Origin: Bradyrhizobium barranii subsp. barranii
GTDB taxonomy: Bacteria; Pseudomonadota; Alphaproteobacteria; Rhizobiales; Xanthobacteraceae
Length of the DNA: 64,000 nt
Assembly: GCF_017565645.3 (NCBI RefSeq)
Contig: NZ_CP086136.1
Span: forward strand, 6,679,501 to 6,743,500
Reading direction: 5' to 3'
The notes under the pieces were generated by a model that was given only the letters and a program-made list of their open reading frames with translations, was not told the DNA's origin and did no database searches. This document shows positions 8,841 to 16,783 of this stretch, one piece after another. A program made the position numbers and the translations under genes. Each line of letters begins with the position of its first letter. Within the stretch, counting starts at the first letter, position 1.

Positions 8841-9848
8841 ATGTCGATCATTTCCGAGCCAGAATTTCGCTACAACATGCTGATCAAAGCGTTTCCGTCG
8901 CGCGCCGAACCGGCCTTCGAGACGGAATCGGAGCAGGTCGGCGTTTGGGGGCGCCGCTGGGGCTGCAACAACGACGTCGGCCAGATCCGGATGGTGCTCA
9001 TGCATCGCCCCGGCGCCGAGTTGAATATCGTTGACGCGAACAAGCGCCTGCCCGAGATCGGCGCCTTCGGCGACCCCGAGCAAGGCTGGTACTGGCGCGG
9101 CGACGTGATCCCGGATCTGGCCGCACAGCAGAGCCAGCATGACGCGCTCGCTCAGGCGTTACGCGAGGAAGGTGCGGAGGTCGTCTATGTCGATCAATGC
9201 GCGCCGGGCAAGATGAAGACCGTCTACACGCGCGACAGCGTGATTGCCGTCGACGGCGGCGCCATCGTCACCCGCCTCGGCCCCCCCATCAGGCGCGGGG
9301 AAGAGCTGCCGGTCAGCCGTACCCTGGCCAAGCTCGGGATGCCGATCCTCAGGACGATCTCCGGCACGGGACTCATGGAAGGTGGCAGCTTCGCCTTCAT
9401 CACGCCCAAGGTCGCGGTCGTGGGGCTGTCGAGCCGCGTCGACGAGGAAGGCGCACGCCAGCTCGAGGAAGTGTTGCGCACGCAGGGCGTGGAGCTGCTG
9501 CGCGTCCAGCTGACCGGCTATCGGCTGCACATCGACGGCATGTTCGTGATGATCGACCGCGATACCGCCTTCGTGAACCCGACGTTGCTGCCGTTCTGGT
9601 TCCTTGAAAAATTGAAGGAACTCGGGATTCGTCAGATCGAGGTCTGTCCCGATGACCAGAACTGGGTGATCAATTGTCTCGCCGTACGCCCGGGCCATGT
9701 CATCGTGCCCGAAGGCATTTCGCCGCGGACCATGGAGAAATTCGCCAAGGCCGGCATCACCACGCGCGTTGTGGCTTACGACAAGGTCGCGCTCGGCGGC
9801 GGCGGCATCCACTGCTCGACCTCGCCGCTGATCCGCGATCCGCTCTGA
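8841..9848 (+). CDS. amidinohydrolase/arginine-deiminase-fold enzyme
   Basis: A 335-residue enzyme of the guanidine-modifying superfamily (arginine deiminase, dimethylarginine dimethylaminohydrolase, amidinotransferases). Visible landmarks are YTRDS (about 128-132), LMEGGSF, the catalytic His in LHIDGMF, and the nucleophilic Cys in GGGGIHCSTSPL near the C-terminus. These enzymes form a covalent amidino-cysteine intermediate and release either an amine product plus citrulline or ammonia. The start at 8841 follows CAGGAGAC. Its place at the end of a polyamine-type import operon suggests that it hydrolyses the imported guanidino compound. Arginine, methylarginines, agmatine or another guanidino acid are all possible. 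Confidence 0.8.
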   Translation: MSIISEPEFRYNMLIKAFPSRAEPAFETESEQVGVWGRRWGCNNDVGQIRMVLMHRPGAELNIVDANKRLPEIGAFGDPEQGWYWRGDVIPDLAAQQSQHDALAQALREEGAEVVYVDQCAPGKMKTVYTRDSVIAVDGGAIVTRLGPPIRRGEELPVSRTLAKLGMPILRTISGTGLMEGGSFAFITPKVAVVGLSSRVDEEGARQLEEVLRTQGVELLRVQLTGYRLHIDGMFVMIDRDTAFVNPTLLPFWFLEKLKELGIRQIEVCPDDQNWVINCLAVRPGHVIVPEGISPRTMEKFAKAGITTRVVAYDKVALGGGGIHCSTSPLIRDPL

Positions 9849-10004
9849 CTGTCATGAGCACGAGGCGGCAACGACATCTGCCGCCTCGTGACCGCGCTGA
9901 GAGCAAGGGTCTACCAAACGGAAACCAAGCATTTCCGAAACCCGCCTTGTGACCCGGCGGCCATCCACTAGATGTCGTCGATCCTCCCCACAGAGACCTG
10001 ATCG

Positions 10005-11036
10005 ATGACCGCACCGCTCGAATTCGGACTGGATACCTTTGGCGACGTCACCAGGGACGCGAGCGACGCCATGCTTCCCCATGCGCAGGTGATCCGCAAC
10101 GTCGTCGACGAAGCCGTGCTGGCCGACGAGCTCGGCATCGACTTCATCGGCCTCGGCGAGCACCACCGATCTGATTTTGCGATCTCCTCGCCCGAGACCG
10201 TGCTCGCCGCGATCGCGTCGCGCACCAGGCGCATCCATCTCGGCTCGGCCGTGACGGTGCTGAGCTCGGACGACCCCATTCGCGTGTTCCAGCGCTTTGC
10301 GACTCTGGATGCGCTCTCCAACGGACGTGCCGAGGTGATCCTCGGCCGCGGCTCCTTCACCGAGTCCTTTCCGCTGTTCGGCTTCGACCTGCGCGCTTAC
10401 GAGGCGCTGTTCGAGGAGAAGCTCGACCTGTTCACGGCACTCTTGTCGCAGCAGCCGGTGACCTGGGAGGGCAAGCTGCGTCCGCCGCTGAAAGATCAAC
10501 TGGTCTATCCGCCGGTCGAGAATGGCCGGCTTAAGACCTGGATCGGCGTCGGCGGCAGCCCGCAATCGGTGGTGCGCGCCGCGCATTACGACCTGCCCCT
10601 GATGCTCGCGATCATCGGCGGCGATCCCGCGCGCTTTGCGCCTTACGTCGATCTCTATCATCGCGCCTTCAAGGAGTTCGGCCGCCCGGCGCAGCCGATC
10701 GGCGTGCACTCGCCCGGTTACGTCGCCGAGACGGACGAACAGGCGCGCGAAGAGCTGTGGCCCGACTACAAGGCGATGCGCGACCGGATCGGCAAGGAGC
10801 GCGGCTGGCCGCCGATGGGCCGCGACGAGTTCGTCAATGAGGCCGAGCACGGCTCGCTCTATGTCGGCTCGCCGGAGACCGTCGCGCGCAAGATCGCCAA
10901 GACCGCAAAGGCGCTTGGCATTTCGCGCTTCCAGCTGAAGTATTCGGCGGGGCCTTTGCCGCACGAGAAGCTGATGCGGAGCATCGAGCTTTACGGGGGG
11001 AAAGTGGTGCCGCTGGTCAGGGAGATGATGGGGTGA
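10005..11036 (+). CDS. luciferase-like flavin monooxygenase (LLM class)
   Basis: A 343-residue TIM-barrel protein of the bacterial luciferase-like class, which uses reduced FMN or F420. Family landmarks are the opening LEFGLDTFGD, GEHHRSDF at about 46-53, the IHLGSAVTVLSSDDPIRV strand and the C-terminal VGSPETVARKIA. Related proteins are often annotated as probable oxidoreductases in the LLM family. It starts 156 bases after the amidinohydrolase gene on the same strand and could be read through from it, but the gap suggests its own promoter. The substrate is unknown. Confidence 0.82.
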   Translation: MTAPLEFGLDTFGDVTRDASDAMLPHAQVIRNVVDEAVLADELGIDFIGLGEHHRSDFAISSPETVLAAIASRTRRIHLGSAVTVLSSDDPIRVFQRFATLDALSNGRAEVILGRGSFTESFPLFGFDLRAYEALFEEKLDLFTALLSQQPVTWEGKLRPPLKDQLVYPPVENGRLKTWIGVGGSPQSVVRAAHYDLPLMLAIIGGDPARFAPYVDLYHRAFKEFGRPAQPIGVHSPGYVAETDEQAREELWPDYKAMRDRIGKERGWPPMGRDEFVNEAEHGSLYVGSPETVARKIAKTAKALGISRFQLKYSAGPLPHEKLMRSIELYGGKVVPLVREMMG

Positions 11037-11157
11037 CTTACGCTCTGAGCCAGTCCGCCTACGCCCTCCGGGCTACGGCGCGACAGCCTTCGCTAGCTTC
11101 GCGTGACGGTGACTTGGTCTGGCTTGCCCAGCCGTAGCTCGCGAAGCGAGCGAAGGC

Positions 11158-11243
11158 TGGTGGGGGAGGCAGGACTCGAACCTGCGAAGCCATGAGGCGG
11201 CTGATTTACAGTCAGCTCCCTTTGCCACTCGGGACACTCCCCC
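11158..11243 (-). tRNA. tRNA-Tyr (GTA)
   Basis: On the minus strand the sequence folds as a class II tRNA. The acceptor stem GGGGGAG pairs with CTCCCCC, followed by A and an encoded CCA (11158-11160). The anticodon arm is CTGACTGTAAATCAG, with anticodon GTA. A long variable arm and a T arm GCAGGTTCGAGTCCTGC follow. The long variable arm together with GTA identifies tyrosine. Confidence 0.95.
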
Positions 11244-11449
11244 GCTCGACGGCAGCACAATCGGGCCGGACCTTGCCGGCGACCGAAGACGGCCATGGAA
11301 CGTGAAGGCCGCGACAGCCCGGATGGGGGCGCGACCGGGCGCGTTTATGGGCGATGCGGTGGGGCAAAGTCAACCGAGGCGAACAGCTAAAATCGCCCCC
11401 GAAGCCACCCAAATTGCCATATTCCGGGACCCGTGACACAAGCGAGCCC

Positions 11450-12280
11450 ATGAAGGATCGAAAATTTACCCCAAGGGGCCCCCGCGGCGGGGCTAAGCCC
11501 TTCAACAGGCCCGGAAAATCAGCCGGCCGGCCGGCCTGGCGCGACCGCGATTCGCAGTCCGACGGACCGGTCATCCTCTATGGCTGGCACACCGTGACCA
11601 TGGCGCTGGCCAACCCTCAGCGGCAGATCCGCAAGCTGACGCTGACCGAGAACGCCGCAAAGCGGCTTGCGGACGAGAACATCGCGACCCGCGTCGCGCC
11701 CGAGATCGTCCGGCCCCAGGAGATCGACCGCCTGCTGTCGCCCGACGCCGTGCACCAGGGCCTGCTGGCCGAGGCCGACGCCCTGCCCTCGCCCGACATC
11801 GAGACCCTGGACCAGGAAGGCATGGTGCTGGTGCTCGACCAGATCACCGATCCGCACAATGTCGGCGCCATCCTGCGCTCCGCAGCGGCGTTCGCGGTGA
11901 AGGCGATCGTCACCACGGCACGGCACAGCCCCGAGGCAACCGGCGTGCTGGCCAAGGCCGCTTCCGGCGCTCTCGAGCTGGTGCCAATGGTGACCGTGCA
12001 GAACCTCGCCCGCGCACTCACTGCGCTGAACGAGCGCGGCTTCCAGACCGTTGGGCTGGACAGTGAAGGCAGCGAGGACCTCTCGAACGTCACGCTGCGC
12101 GAGCCGCTCGCGCTGGTGCTTGGTGCCGAAGGCAAGGGCCTGCGGCAACTGACCCGCGAAACATGCAGCGTCGTGGCGCGGCTCGACATGCCCGGCGAGA
12201 TCAAGAGCCTCAACGTCTCCAACGCCGCTGTGCTCTCGCTCTATGTCGGCGCGAGCCGGCTCGGGCTGATGAAGCGGTAG
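11450..12280 (+). CDS. rlmB: RlmB-like 23S rRNA 2'-O-ribose methyltransferase
   Basis: A 276-residue SpoU-family (SPOUT) methyltransferase that probably methylates the 2'-OH of G2251 in 23S rRNA. A basic, low-complexity N-terminus precedes the substrate-binding domain (ILYGWHTVTMALAN) and the knotted catalytic domain. The three SpoU motifs are visible: LDQITDPHNVGAILRSAAAF, LVLGAEGKGLRQLT and IKSLNVSNAAVLSLY. I chose ATG 11450 because upstream in-frame sequence to 11354 overlaps low-quality coding sequence. It sits beside tRNA-Tyr on the opposite strand. TrmH-type tRNA methylation is the main alternative. Confidence 0.87.
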   Translation: MKDRKFTPRGPRGGAKPFNRPGKSAGRPAWRDRDSQSDGPVILYGWHTVTMALANPQRQIRKLTLTENAAKRLADENIATRVAPEIVRPQEIDRLLSPDAVHQGLLAEADALPSPDIETLDQEGMVLVLDQITDPHNVGAILRSAAAFAVKAIVTTARHSPEATGVLAKAASGALELVPMVTVQNLARALTALNERGFQTVGLDSEGSEDLSNVTLREPLALVLGAEGKGLRQLTRETCSVVARLDMPGEIKSLNVSNAAVLSLYVGASRLGLMKR

Positions 12281-12334
12281 AGCGTTTTCGAGCGACGTGG
12301 ATACCGGTTCGCGTAAAGAAAACGCGTCAAACTA
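12281..12334. repeat. intergenic repeat-like sequence
   Basis: Immediately after the rlmB stop lies a stretch containing AGCGTTTTCGAGCGACGTGG and GCGTAAAGAAAACGC. I recall closely similar intergenic sequences recurring in Bradyrhizobium genomes, where they can pair as GCGTTTTC with GAAAACGC. It is seen only once here, so calling it a repeat rests on memory of the group. Confidence 0.5.
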
Positions 12335-12345
12335 AGAATCCAAGC

Positions 12346-12379
12346 AACAAAACGCCCATCCGCATCGCGCGGACGGGCG
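12346..12379 (-). terminator. rho-independent terminator of the Gly/Tyr-rich protein gene
   Basis: On the minus strand an 11-bp stem with one mismatch (CGCCCGTCCGC against GCGGATGGGCG) is followed by TTTTGTTGCTT. It lies about 27 bases after the stop of the gene ending at 12406. Confidence 0.7.
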
Positions 12380-12405
12380 CTTCGTCAACTCAACCAATCA
12401 AACGA

Positions 12406-12921
12406 TCAGTAATAGCGGCGCAGCACGCGGTGGCCGCCGTAATACGGCGCGCGGTGGGCGTAGCCGTAGCGCGGACCGTAGCCGTAGTGCGTGCGCGGCA
12501 GATAGCCGTAGCGCGGGCCATAGCCGTAGCGATACGGACGGTAGTACGGGCGCTGATAGGGATAGGCGGCGGGGGCACGATAGCCATAGCCGTTGCCGTA
12601 GCCATAACCACGGCCGTAGCCGTAGTTAGCGGGCGCGACGACCGCGTCCTCACGATAGGTCGGGTACGGCGCGAATGCGCCCGGTCCGGTGTAGGTCGGC
12701 CCCTGGTTGACGTAGTAATACTGCGTGGCCGGCTCGGCGAGGTGCTCAAAGCCCCATCCGCCATAACCCGGGCCATAGCCCCAGCTACCGCAACCCGTGT
12801 TGCAGCCGCTATAGACCGGCGCAACCGGTGCGCACGTGCTGAAGCCGCAAGCCGCGGCGGGCGCGGTGGCGACGAACATCACGGCAGCCGCCGCAACCAG
12901 TCCCGAAATCATCTGACGCAT
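12406..12921 (-). CDS. secreted Gly/Tyr-rich protein
   Basis: A 171-residue protein with a signal peptide (hydrophobic VAAAAVMFVATAPAAA). The mature N-terminal part has three or four cysteines (CGFSTCAP, SGCNTGCG). The C-terminal half is built of GYGYG, RYGYGPRYGY and PYYRPYR units. Repeated Tyr-Gly modules are common in small secreted proteins of Rhizobiales with no known function. It has its own terminator. Its export and envelope location are inferred from the signal peptide. Confidence 0.7.
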   Translation of the reverse strand: MRQMISGLVAAAAVMFVATAPAAACGFSTCAPVAPVYSGCNTGCGSWGYGPGYGGWGFEHLAEPATQYYYVNQGPTYTGPGAFAPYPTYREDAVVAPANYGYGRGYGYGNGYGYRAPAAYPYQRPYYRPYRYGYGPRYGYLPRTHYGYGPRYGYAHRAPYYGGHRVLRRYY

Positions 12922-12977
12922 TACTCTCTCCTGTTGATTTTCGTATCTTGGATTTTTTCTTGAATTTTTGACGTTTC

Positions 12978-13463
12978 TTAAGTTGGCGGCCTTCCGGGCG
13001 CCTGTGCATGCGGCCGCGGCCGAGGACGCCGCGGACGGTCGTTGATCTCAGGCGCAAAGATCACCGGCGGCGGATTGACGGGCACGTCCATCTGCGGCGG
13101 CAGCGGCGCCGATTGCACACCCCAGCTCTGGTGATAGCTCTCGGCGGGCCTGGGCAATTTGCGGTTGGCGGGCGGCTCGACCTCGAGTCGGCCGTAGCCG
13201 GGCCGCAAGCCCATGGTCGGATAATAATGGCCGACGTCCTCGGGCTGCCGCTCGGCGATGTAGCGCCCGCCATAGATGGTCGGCTGCACCTGGACGTTCT
13301 TGCCGAGACCCCAGACACCCTCGACCACGCTGTAGGACGCGTCGATGTTGTCGATGATGATGGGCACGCCCGGGCGGCCGGGAACGACGATATCGAAGCC
13401 GCCGCCGGCAAACGCCGTCGCGGGCAATCCGATCAGAAAGGCGGCGAGCGCGAGAGCGCGCAT
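12978..13463 (-). CDS. secreted proline-rich hypothetical protein
   Basis: A 161-residue protein with a clear signal peptide (MRALALAAFLIGLPATAFAG). The mature part is polar, with a conserved-looking GRPGVPIIIDNIDASYSVVEG opening, and its C-terminus is rich in proline and arginine (RPRRPRPRPH). It lies just upstream of, and on the same strand as, the Gly/Tyr-rich gene. I recognise no domain. Confidence 0.6.
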   Translation of the reverse strand: MRALALAAFLIGLPATAFAGGGFDIVVPGRPGVPIIIDNIDASYSVVEGVWGLGKNVQVQPTIYGGRYIAERQPEDVGHYYPTMGLRPGYGRLEVEPPANRKLPRPAESYHQSWGVQSAPLPPQMDVPVNPPPVIFAPEINDRPRRPRPRPHAQAPGRPPT

Positions 13464-13770
13464 GGAAGGATCCCGGTTTATCCGACGCTCAACCTATCCG
13501 ATCGCCACGCGGAGAGGGTTAAGGCCCGCTCACCAATTTCCGGTAAGCCTAACGTGCAAGGGGCGATAGCGGCTCAAATGCCGCAAGCTGCGCTAGCGAA
13601 GCGTTAACGGGACACAAACCCGCCGCACATGCTGGATCGCACGAGGTTGCGTGACACAAACCGCACATCCTCCGCGGGCTCACGTCGATGTGACCCCACA
13701 TGCGAGAATCCGCGGAACGACTGCCGGATGGCGCGCTTAGCACAGGTCTCAACAACATGGAGCAAATGCC

Positions 13771-14244
13771 ATGACGAGCCTGAAGCTTCTTGGCTTGGCC
13801 GCGATCGTCGCGTCCACGCTGGCAACACCGGCCTTCGCGCAAACCACAGTCGACAATTCGGGCCGCTGTACGGGGCTCTTCCAGGATCCCAATTGCCAGA
13901 ATCTCACCCCCGGCAATCCCACCACCGATCGCGCCTATCGGCGCCGGCACATGGCCCGCGGCCAAGTGAATCCGAATGACGAAACTCGATCGGGCTTCTG
14001 GCCGGTCGACACCGCAGGCGCCGTTGCTGGCGCCGCCGTCGGTACCGCGGCAGCCGTTGCATCCGCGCCGTTCCGCGGCTGGGACAACTCCTACGCCTAT
14101 GACACCTCCGGTGGATATGTCGGCGGCCGCAGCGAAATGGGCTGGTACGGCAATTGGGATACCTATGCGGCCCGCAACGGCATCGTTTGCCGGCCCGGGA
14201 CCTGGTACAAGGGAGCGGACGGCCTCCAGCACATCTGCCAGTAA
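13771..14244 (+). CDS. secreted hypothetical protein
   Basis: A 157-residue protein with a signal peptide ending in TPAFAQ. The middle contains a small Ala/Gly-rich hydrophobic segment (VAGAAVGTAAAVASAP), and the C-terminus contains CRPGTWYKGADGLQHICQ. The two cysteines there and two earlier ones (RCTGLFQDPNCQ) could form disulfides in the periplasm. It is monocistronic and ends at a strong terminator. The function is unknown. Confidence 0.7.
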   Translation: MTSLKLLGLAAIVASTLATPAFAQTTVDNSGRCTGLFQDPNCQNLTPGNPTTDRAYRRRHMARGQVNPNDETRSGFWPVDTAGAVAGAAVGTAAAVASAPFRGWDNSYAYDTSGGYVGGRSEMGWYGNWDTYAARNGIVCRPGTWYKGADGLQHICQ

Positions 14245-14270
14245 CACGGCACAAGTCGGGTGAAGAGGAT

Positions 14271-14297
14271 CAGGCGGCCCTACGGGCCGCCTGTTTC
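14271..14297 (+). terminator. rho-independent terminator
   Basis: A perfect 9-bp stem AGGCGGCCC/GGGCCGCCT with a TAC loop is followed by GTTTC. It lies 27 bases after the stop of the preceding secreted-protein gene. Confidence 0.75.
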
Positions 14298-14366
14298 ATG
14301 GCGGCGAAACGCACCTCTGGAAGCATGGAATGCCGAAAAGTTCACTTCGCGGATATGAGGTGACAC

Positions 14367-14651
14367 ATGAAACGACTACCCGGCACCGCCGCCATCGTCC
14401 TAGCCTCCGCAACACTGCTCGCCCTGACCGGCGCCGCGCACGCGGTCGATCACGGCAAGGCCGCCAGTGACTACGGTTTTGCGAACGCCTCCCTCGAACT
14501 CTATTGCAAGGGTATCCTGACCGTGGCCGATGCGAAGGAGAAAGCCAAGCTCGACCGGATGTACCGAAACAATTCACGCTGGAAAAAGGACTACGCCGAG
14601 GGTTACGACCACATCGCGGTCGCTAATGCTTTAGCGCGGCGCGTTCGCTAA
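14367..14651 (+). CDS. small secreted hypothetical protein
   Basis: A 94-residue protein with a signal peptide (ending LTGAAHAVD). The mature part is mixed helical, with one cysteine (LELYCKG). It converges on the next gene with only a few bases between the stops. I recognise no family. Confidence 0.6.
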   Translation: MKRLPGTAAIVLASATLLALTGAAHAVDHGKAASDYGFANASLELYCKGILTVADAKEKAKLDRMYRNNSRWKKDYAEGYDHIAVANALARRVR

Positions 14652-14655
14652 CTTC

Positions 14656-15057
14656 TTAGCGACCCTTTCTCTTCATGATCTCGTCTATCATCATGAGCGT
14701 ATCTTGATACGCTTGATCCATCACCGGGCGGCAAGTGCCCTCGAATTGATCACGCAACACTTTGATGTTGTCGCACTTGCGCGACATCTCGTTTGTCATC
14801 TTGTCGTTGGCGATAGTAGCCAAGGCTCCAACCGCTTCTTTGGAAACGCCAGCCTGCGCACCTATGCGAATGCTGCGACCGTGCAACACGCCTGCTGCAG
14901 TCTTGAGTTTGCCGAGCAAAGGGTCGCTTGGGTCTTTTTGCTCACGACAGACGGCATCAATAGTCGCGTAATTCGCGCAGTTGATTGCATCGTCTAGAGG
15001 CGCCGCCTGAGCGTCGGCGGCTGCGAGTGCAGCGGCGATGGCGAGAAAGCGTTTCAT
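14656..15057 (-). CDS. small secreted hypothetical protein
   Basis: A 133-residue protein with an N-terminal signal peptide (MKRFLAIAAALAAADAQA). The mature part has four cysteines (INCANYATIDAVC, KCDNIKVL, GTCRPV) that could pair in the periplasm. The remainder is predicted to be helical. It is convergent with the gene ending at 14651. The function is unknown. Confidence 0.65.
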   Translation of the reverse strand: MKRFLAIAAALAAADAQAAPLDDAINCANYATIDAVCREQKDPSDPLLGKLKTAAGVLHGRSIRIGAQAGVSKEAVGALATIANDKMTNEMSRKCDNIKVLRDQFEGTCRPVMDQAYQDTLMMIDEIMKRKGR

Positions 15058-15426
15058 GTCTCGTCCTCACTCCAAAGGGACGTATTTGGTTCCGAGACCG
15101 CGCAAGGCTTTGACAGCTTTGGAGCACCATCGTTTTGTCAGCCTTAGTCTTCCAAGAATTGATTGACGGTTGCGTCGACGATCATCCGCTCTTTTGGTCT
15201 GACATCCTTCGCCCGTACCTCCAACGGGGGCAGTCTGGTTTCACAAAGCGTTCTCCGGCTCTACACATTTTCTGCCAGGCGGCGGTGCGGACAAGAGCGC
15301 AAGCCAGTCAGACTAGACCTACACCCCGACTGCGGCTATATCGACGCAAACGCTGCCCGACCGTGCACCCCAACGTGCCGACCGGACAAGTTTCTTCTCG
15401 TTAACTGCTTATAATTGTTTGGTTTT
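15058..15426. other. gene-free interval upstream of tRNA-Thr
   Basis: About 370 bases in which I see no convincing gene. Open frames on the plus strand have no ribosome-binding site and an implausible composition. The promoter of tRNA-Thr must lie at its right end. Confidence 0.5.
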
Positions 15427-15501
15427 GCCGGCTTAGCTCAGCGGTAGAGCAGCGGTTTTGTAAACCGAAGGTCGGGGGTTCAATCCCCTCAGCCGGCACC
15501 A
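15427..15501 (+). tRNA. tRNA-Thr (TGT), integration site of the island
   Basis: A complete cloverleaf. The acceptor stem GCCGGCT/AGCCGGC is followed by A and an encoded CCA, the D arm is GCTC...GAGC, the anticodon loop TTTGTAA has anticodon TGT, and the T arm is GGGGGTTCAATCCCC. Its last 36 bases (15466-15501) recur at 63202-63237, which marks it as the attachment site of the island to its right. Confidence 0.95.
15466..15501 (+). repeat. left attachment-site repeat (3' end of tRNA-Thr)
   Basis: The segment covers part of the anticodon stem through the T arm to CCA. It matches 63202-63237 in the same orientation at 35 of 36 positions. It is the expected attL for a tRNA-targeting tyrosine integrase. 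Confidence 0.8.
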
Positions 15502-15599
15502 AATAATTCATATGGTTCAATATGATATAGCAGTCACCAGTTTGACACGTCGGAAGTTTTGCCCGAAAAAGCCACCGGGAAGCCACGGAAAAAGTTAAA

Positions 15600-15773
15600 C
15601 GCCTGCACCCTTCGGAGCGGGCTTCGGCAGCGGATTGCAGTCTCGGCCTGCGCATCATTGGCCGCCTGCTGAGTCACACTCAGGCTGCCACCACCGCGCG
15701 CTATTCGCATGTCGCGACCGATCCCGCGAAGCGCGCTGCAGACTTCATCGCTGGACAGATCCCCGACGGATGA
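15600..15773 (+). pseudogene. tyrosine integrase, C-terminal remnant
   Basis: Translation of 15645-15773 gives a 42-residue end with IGRLLSHTQAATTARYSHVA, the C-terminal R-H-x-x-T-T-x-R-Y block of tyrosine recombinases. The nucleophile Tyr lies in ARYSH and the His is in LLSHTQ. The upstream catalytic Arg and the whole N-terminal part are missing. The remnant lies about 100 bases inside tRNA-Thr, where the integrase of a tRNA-inserted island is normally found. It cannot be functional. Confidence 0.75.
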
Positions 15774-15987
15774 TTGGCAGAAGGTAAACAGCCTGCCACG
15801 TTTGGAGCGAGTTCTACACGCTCGTTCTGGTGGGGCACGGCGGCATTCCGAGTGGCCCTTCCTATAAGATCATCGAAAGCCCGATTAGTTCAACGGGACT
15901 ACTCTCACTCAACAGGCCAATCGGCCGTGCTGCGGTTTCACATCTGCGAAAGTAGAAACCAGTCGCGAGCTGTGGAATTGGGGGCGG

Positions 15988-16194
15988 ATGGCTGAGTCGT
16001 TCGGCAACAGTTTTACTGTCGTTGAGGTAGCCTCGGACGATACGAAAACTGAGATCTGGATTGCGCTGGCTAAGCCGAGCTAGGCGCTGACCTTGGTACT
16101 CGCGGCCGTGCCTGAAGGCTGGACGGCGGAAGCGTTGACGGCTGAGCAACAGCGGATGTTCCAAGAAATCGAACTTGATCCTGGTGATGTGTAA
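15988..16194 (+). pseudogene. small hypothetical protein with in-frame stop
   Basis: A frame from ATG 15988 reads MAESFGNSFTVVEVASDDTK and continues to a TAG at 16081. It then stays in frame through VLAAVPEGWTAEALTAEQQR to a TAA at 16192. Both sides of the TAG look like one protein of about 68 residues, so the TAG is probably an inactivating substitution of a CAG codon. The function is unknown. Confidence 0.6.
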
Positions 16195-16207
16195 AGGTTG
16201 ACCAAGC

Positions 16208-16452
16208 CTAAGTAGGCTTGCGCCGTTCGCCTTCGGCTTTATTCACCCCCCTCAGAAGCTCTTCGATATAGGGGGCGATGTCGCCAATTGCCGCCTAAAA
16301 CTCGGCTTCGGAAATGCCCTGCCCCTTGGCAGCCTCGATGAGACGCCGCGTGAGTTCTGCTACATCCTGCGACGCGCCCGCAGTCTGGTGCTGCCCCACA
16401 GCGTGCTGTTCTCCACCCAGAAATCGATTAACTCGCGGGCCTTGTCTGACAT
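16208..16452 (-). pseudogene. small helical protein remnant (DUF768-like?)
   Basis: The minus strand begins MSDKARELIDFWVENS from 16452. It then needs a frame change near 16400 to continue as QDVAELTRRLIEAAKGQG, meets a TAG, and carries on as AAIGDIAPYIEELLRGVNKA to 16208. The rebuilt 80-residue helical protein resembles the small DUF768-type proteins of rhizobia from memory. One frameshift and one stop show that it is dead. Confidence 0.5.
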
Positions 16453-16654
16453 GTGACGTTCCCTGCCGATATAGGGTTAGCGCCGTGGGGCAAATAGAGC
16501 AAGTAGAACGCCCACTCTACTGCAGCGGCGCGGGCTTGTTACTGACGGGCGCCAAGTAGCACGACCTCGTCATCCGAGGCCCGCTCTGCCCAAACGGTGG
16601 GCGCGCGGTCTATGCGCAGCGTACCCCGAGCGCCTGACGCGCTACCGATCAAGA

Positions 16655-16783
16655 ATGGAAGACAGGGCCACCAAGGCATTCGAGCGAAAGCACGGGATCA
16701 AGCGGCCGCGCAAAAGCAGAAAGATTTCCATCGGGCGTCGCCATCTGCGGAGAGAAACGACACGCGCCGAGATCCGAGATCTA
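16655..16783 (+). pseudogene. HTH-like protein, 5' part, interrupted by IS630
   Basis: From ATG 16655 a basic sequence (KHGIKRPRKSRKISIGRRH) stays in frame up to the IS630 insertion at 16783. Joining base 16783 to 17904 keeps the frame and gives EIRDLVWSKTMIRAAGDLGI, so this is the first part of the gene that resumes after the element. Its N-terminus may lie further upstream. Confidence 0.55.

Noticed and set aside
7677..9140. 487-residue minus-strand open frame
   Set aside because: It is antisense to the permease and hydrolase genes, with Asp/His-rich low-complexity sequence typical of a frame shadow.
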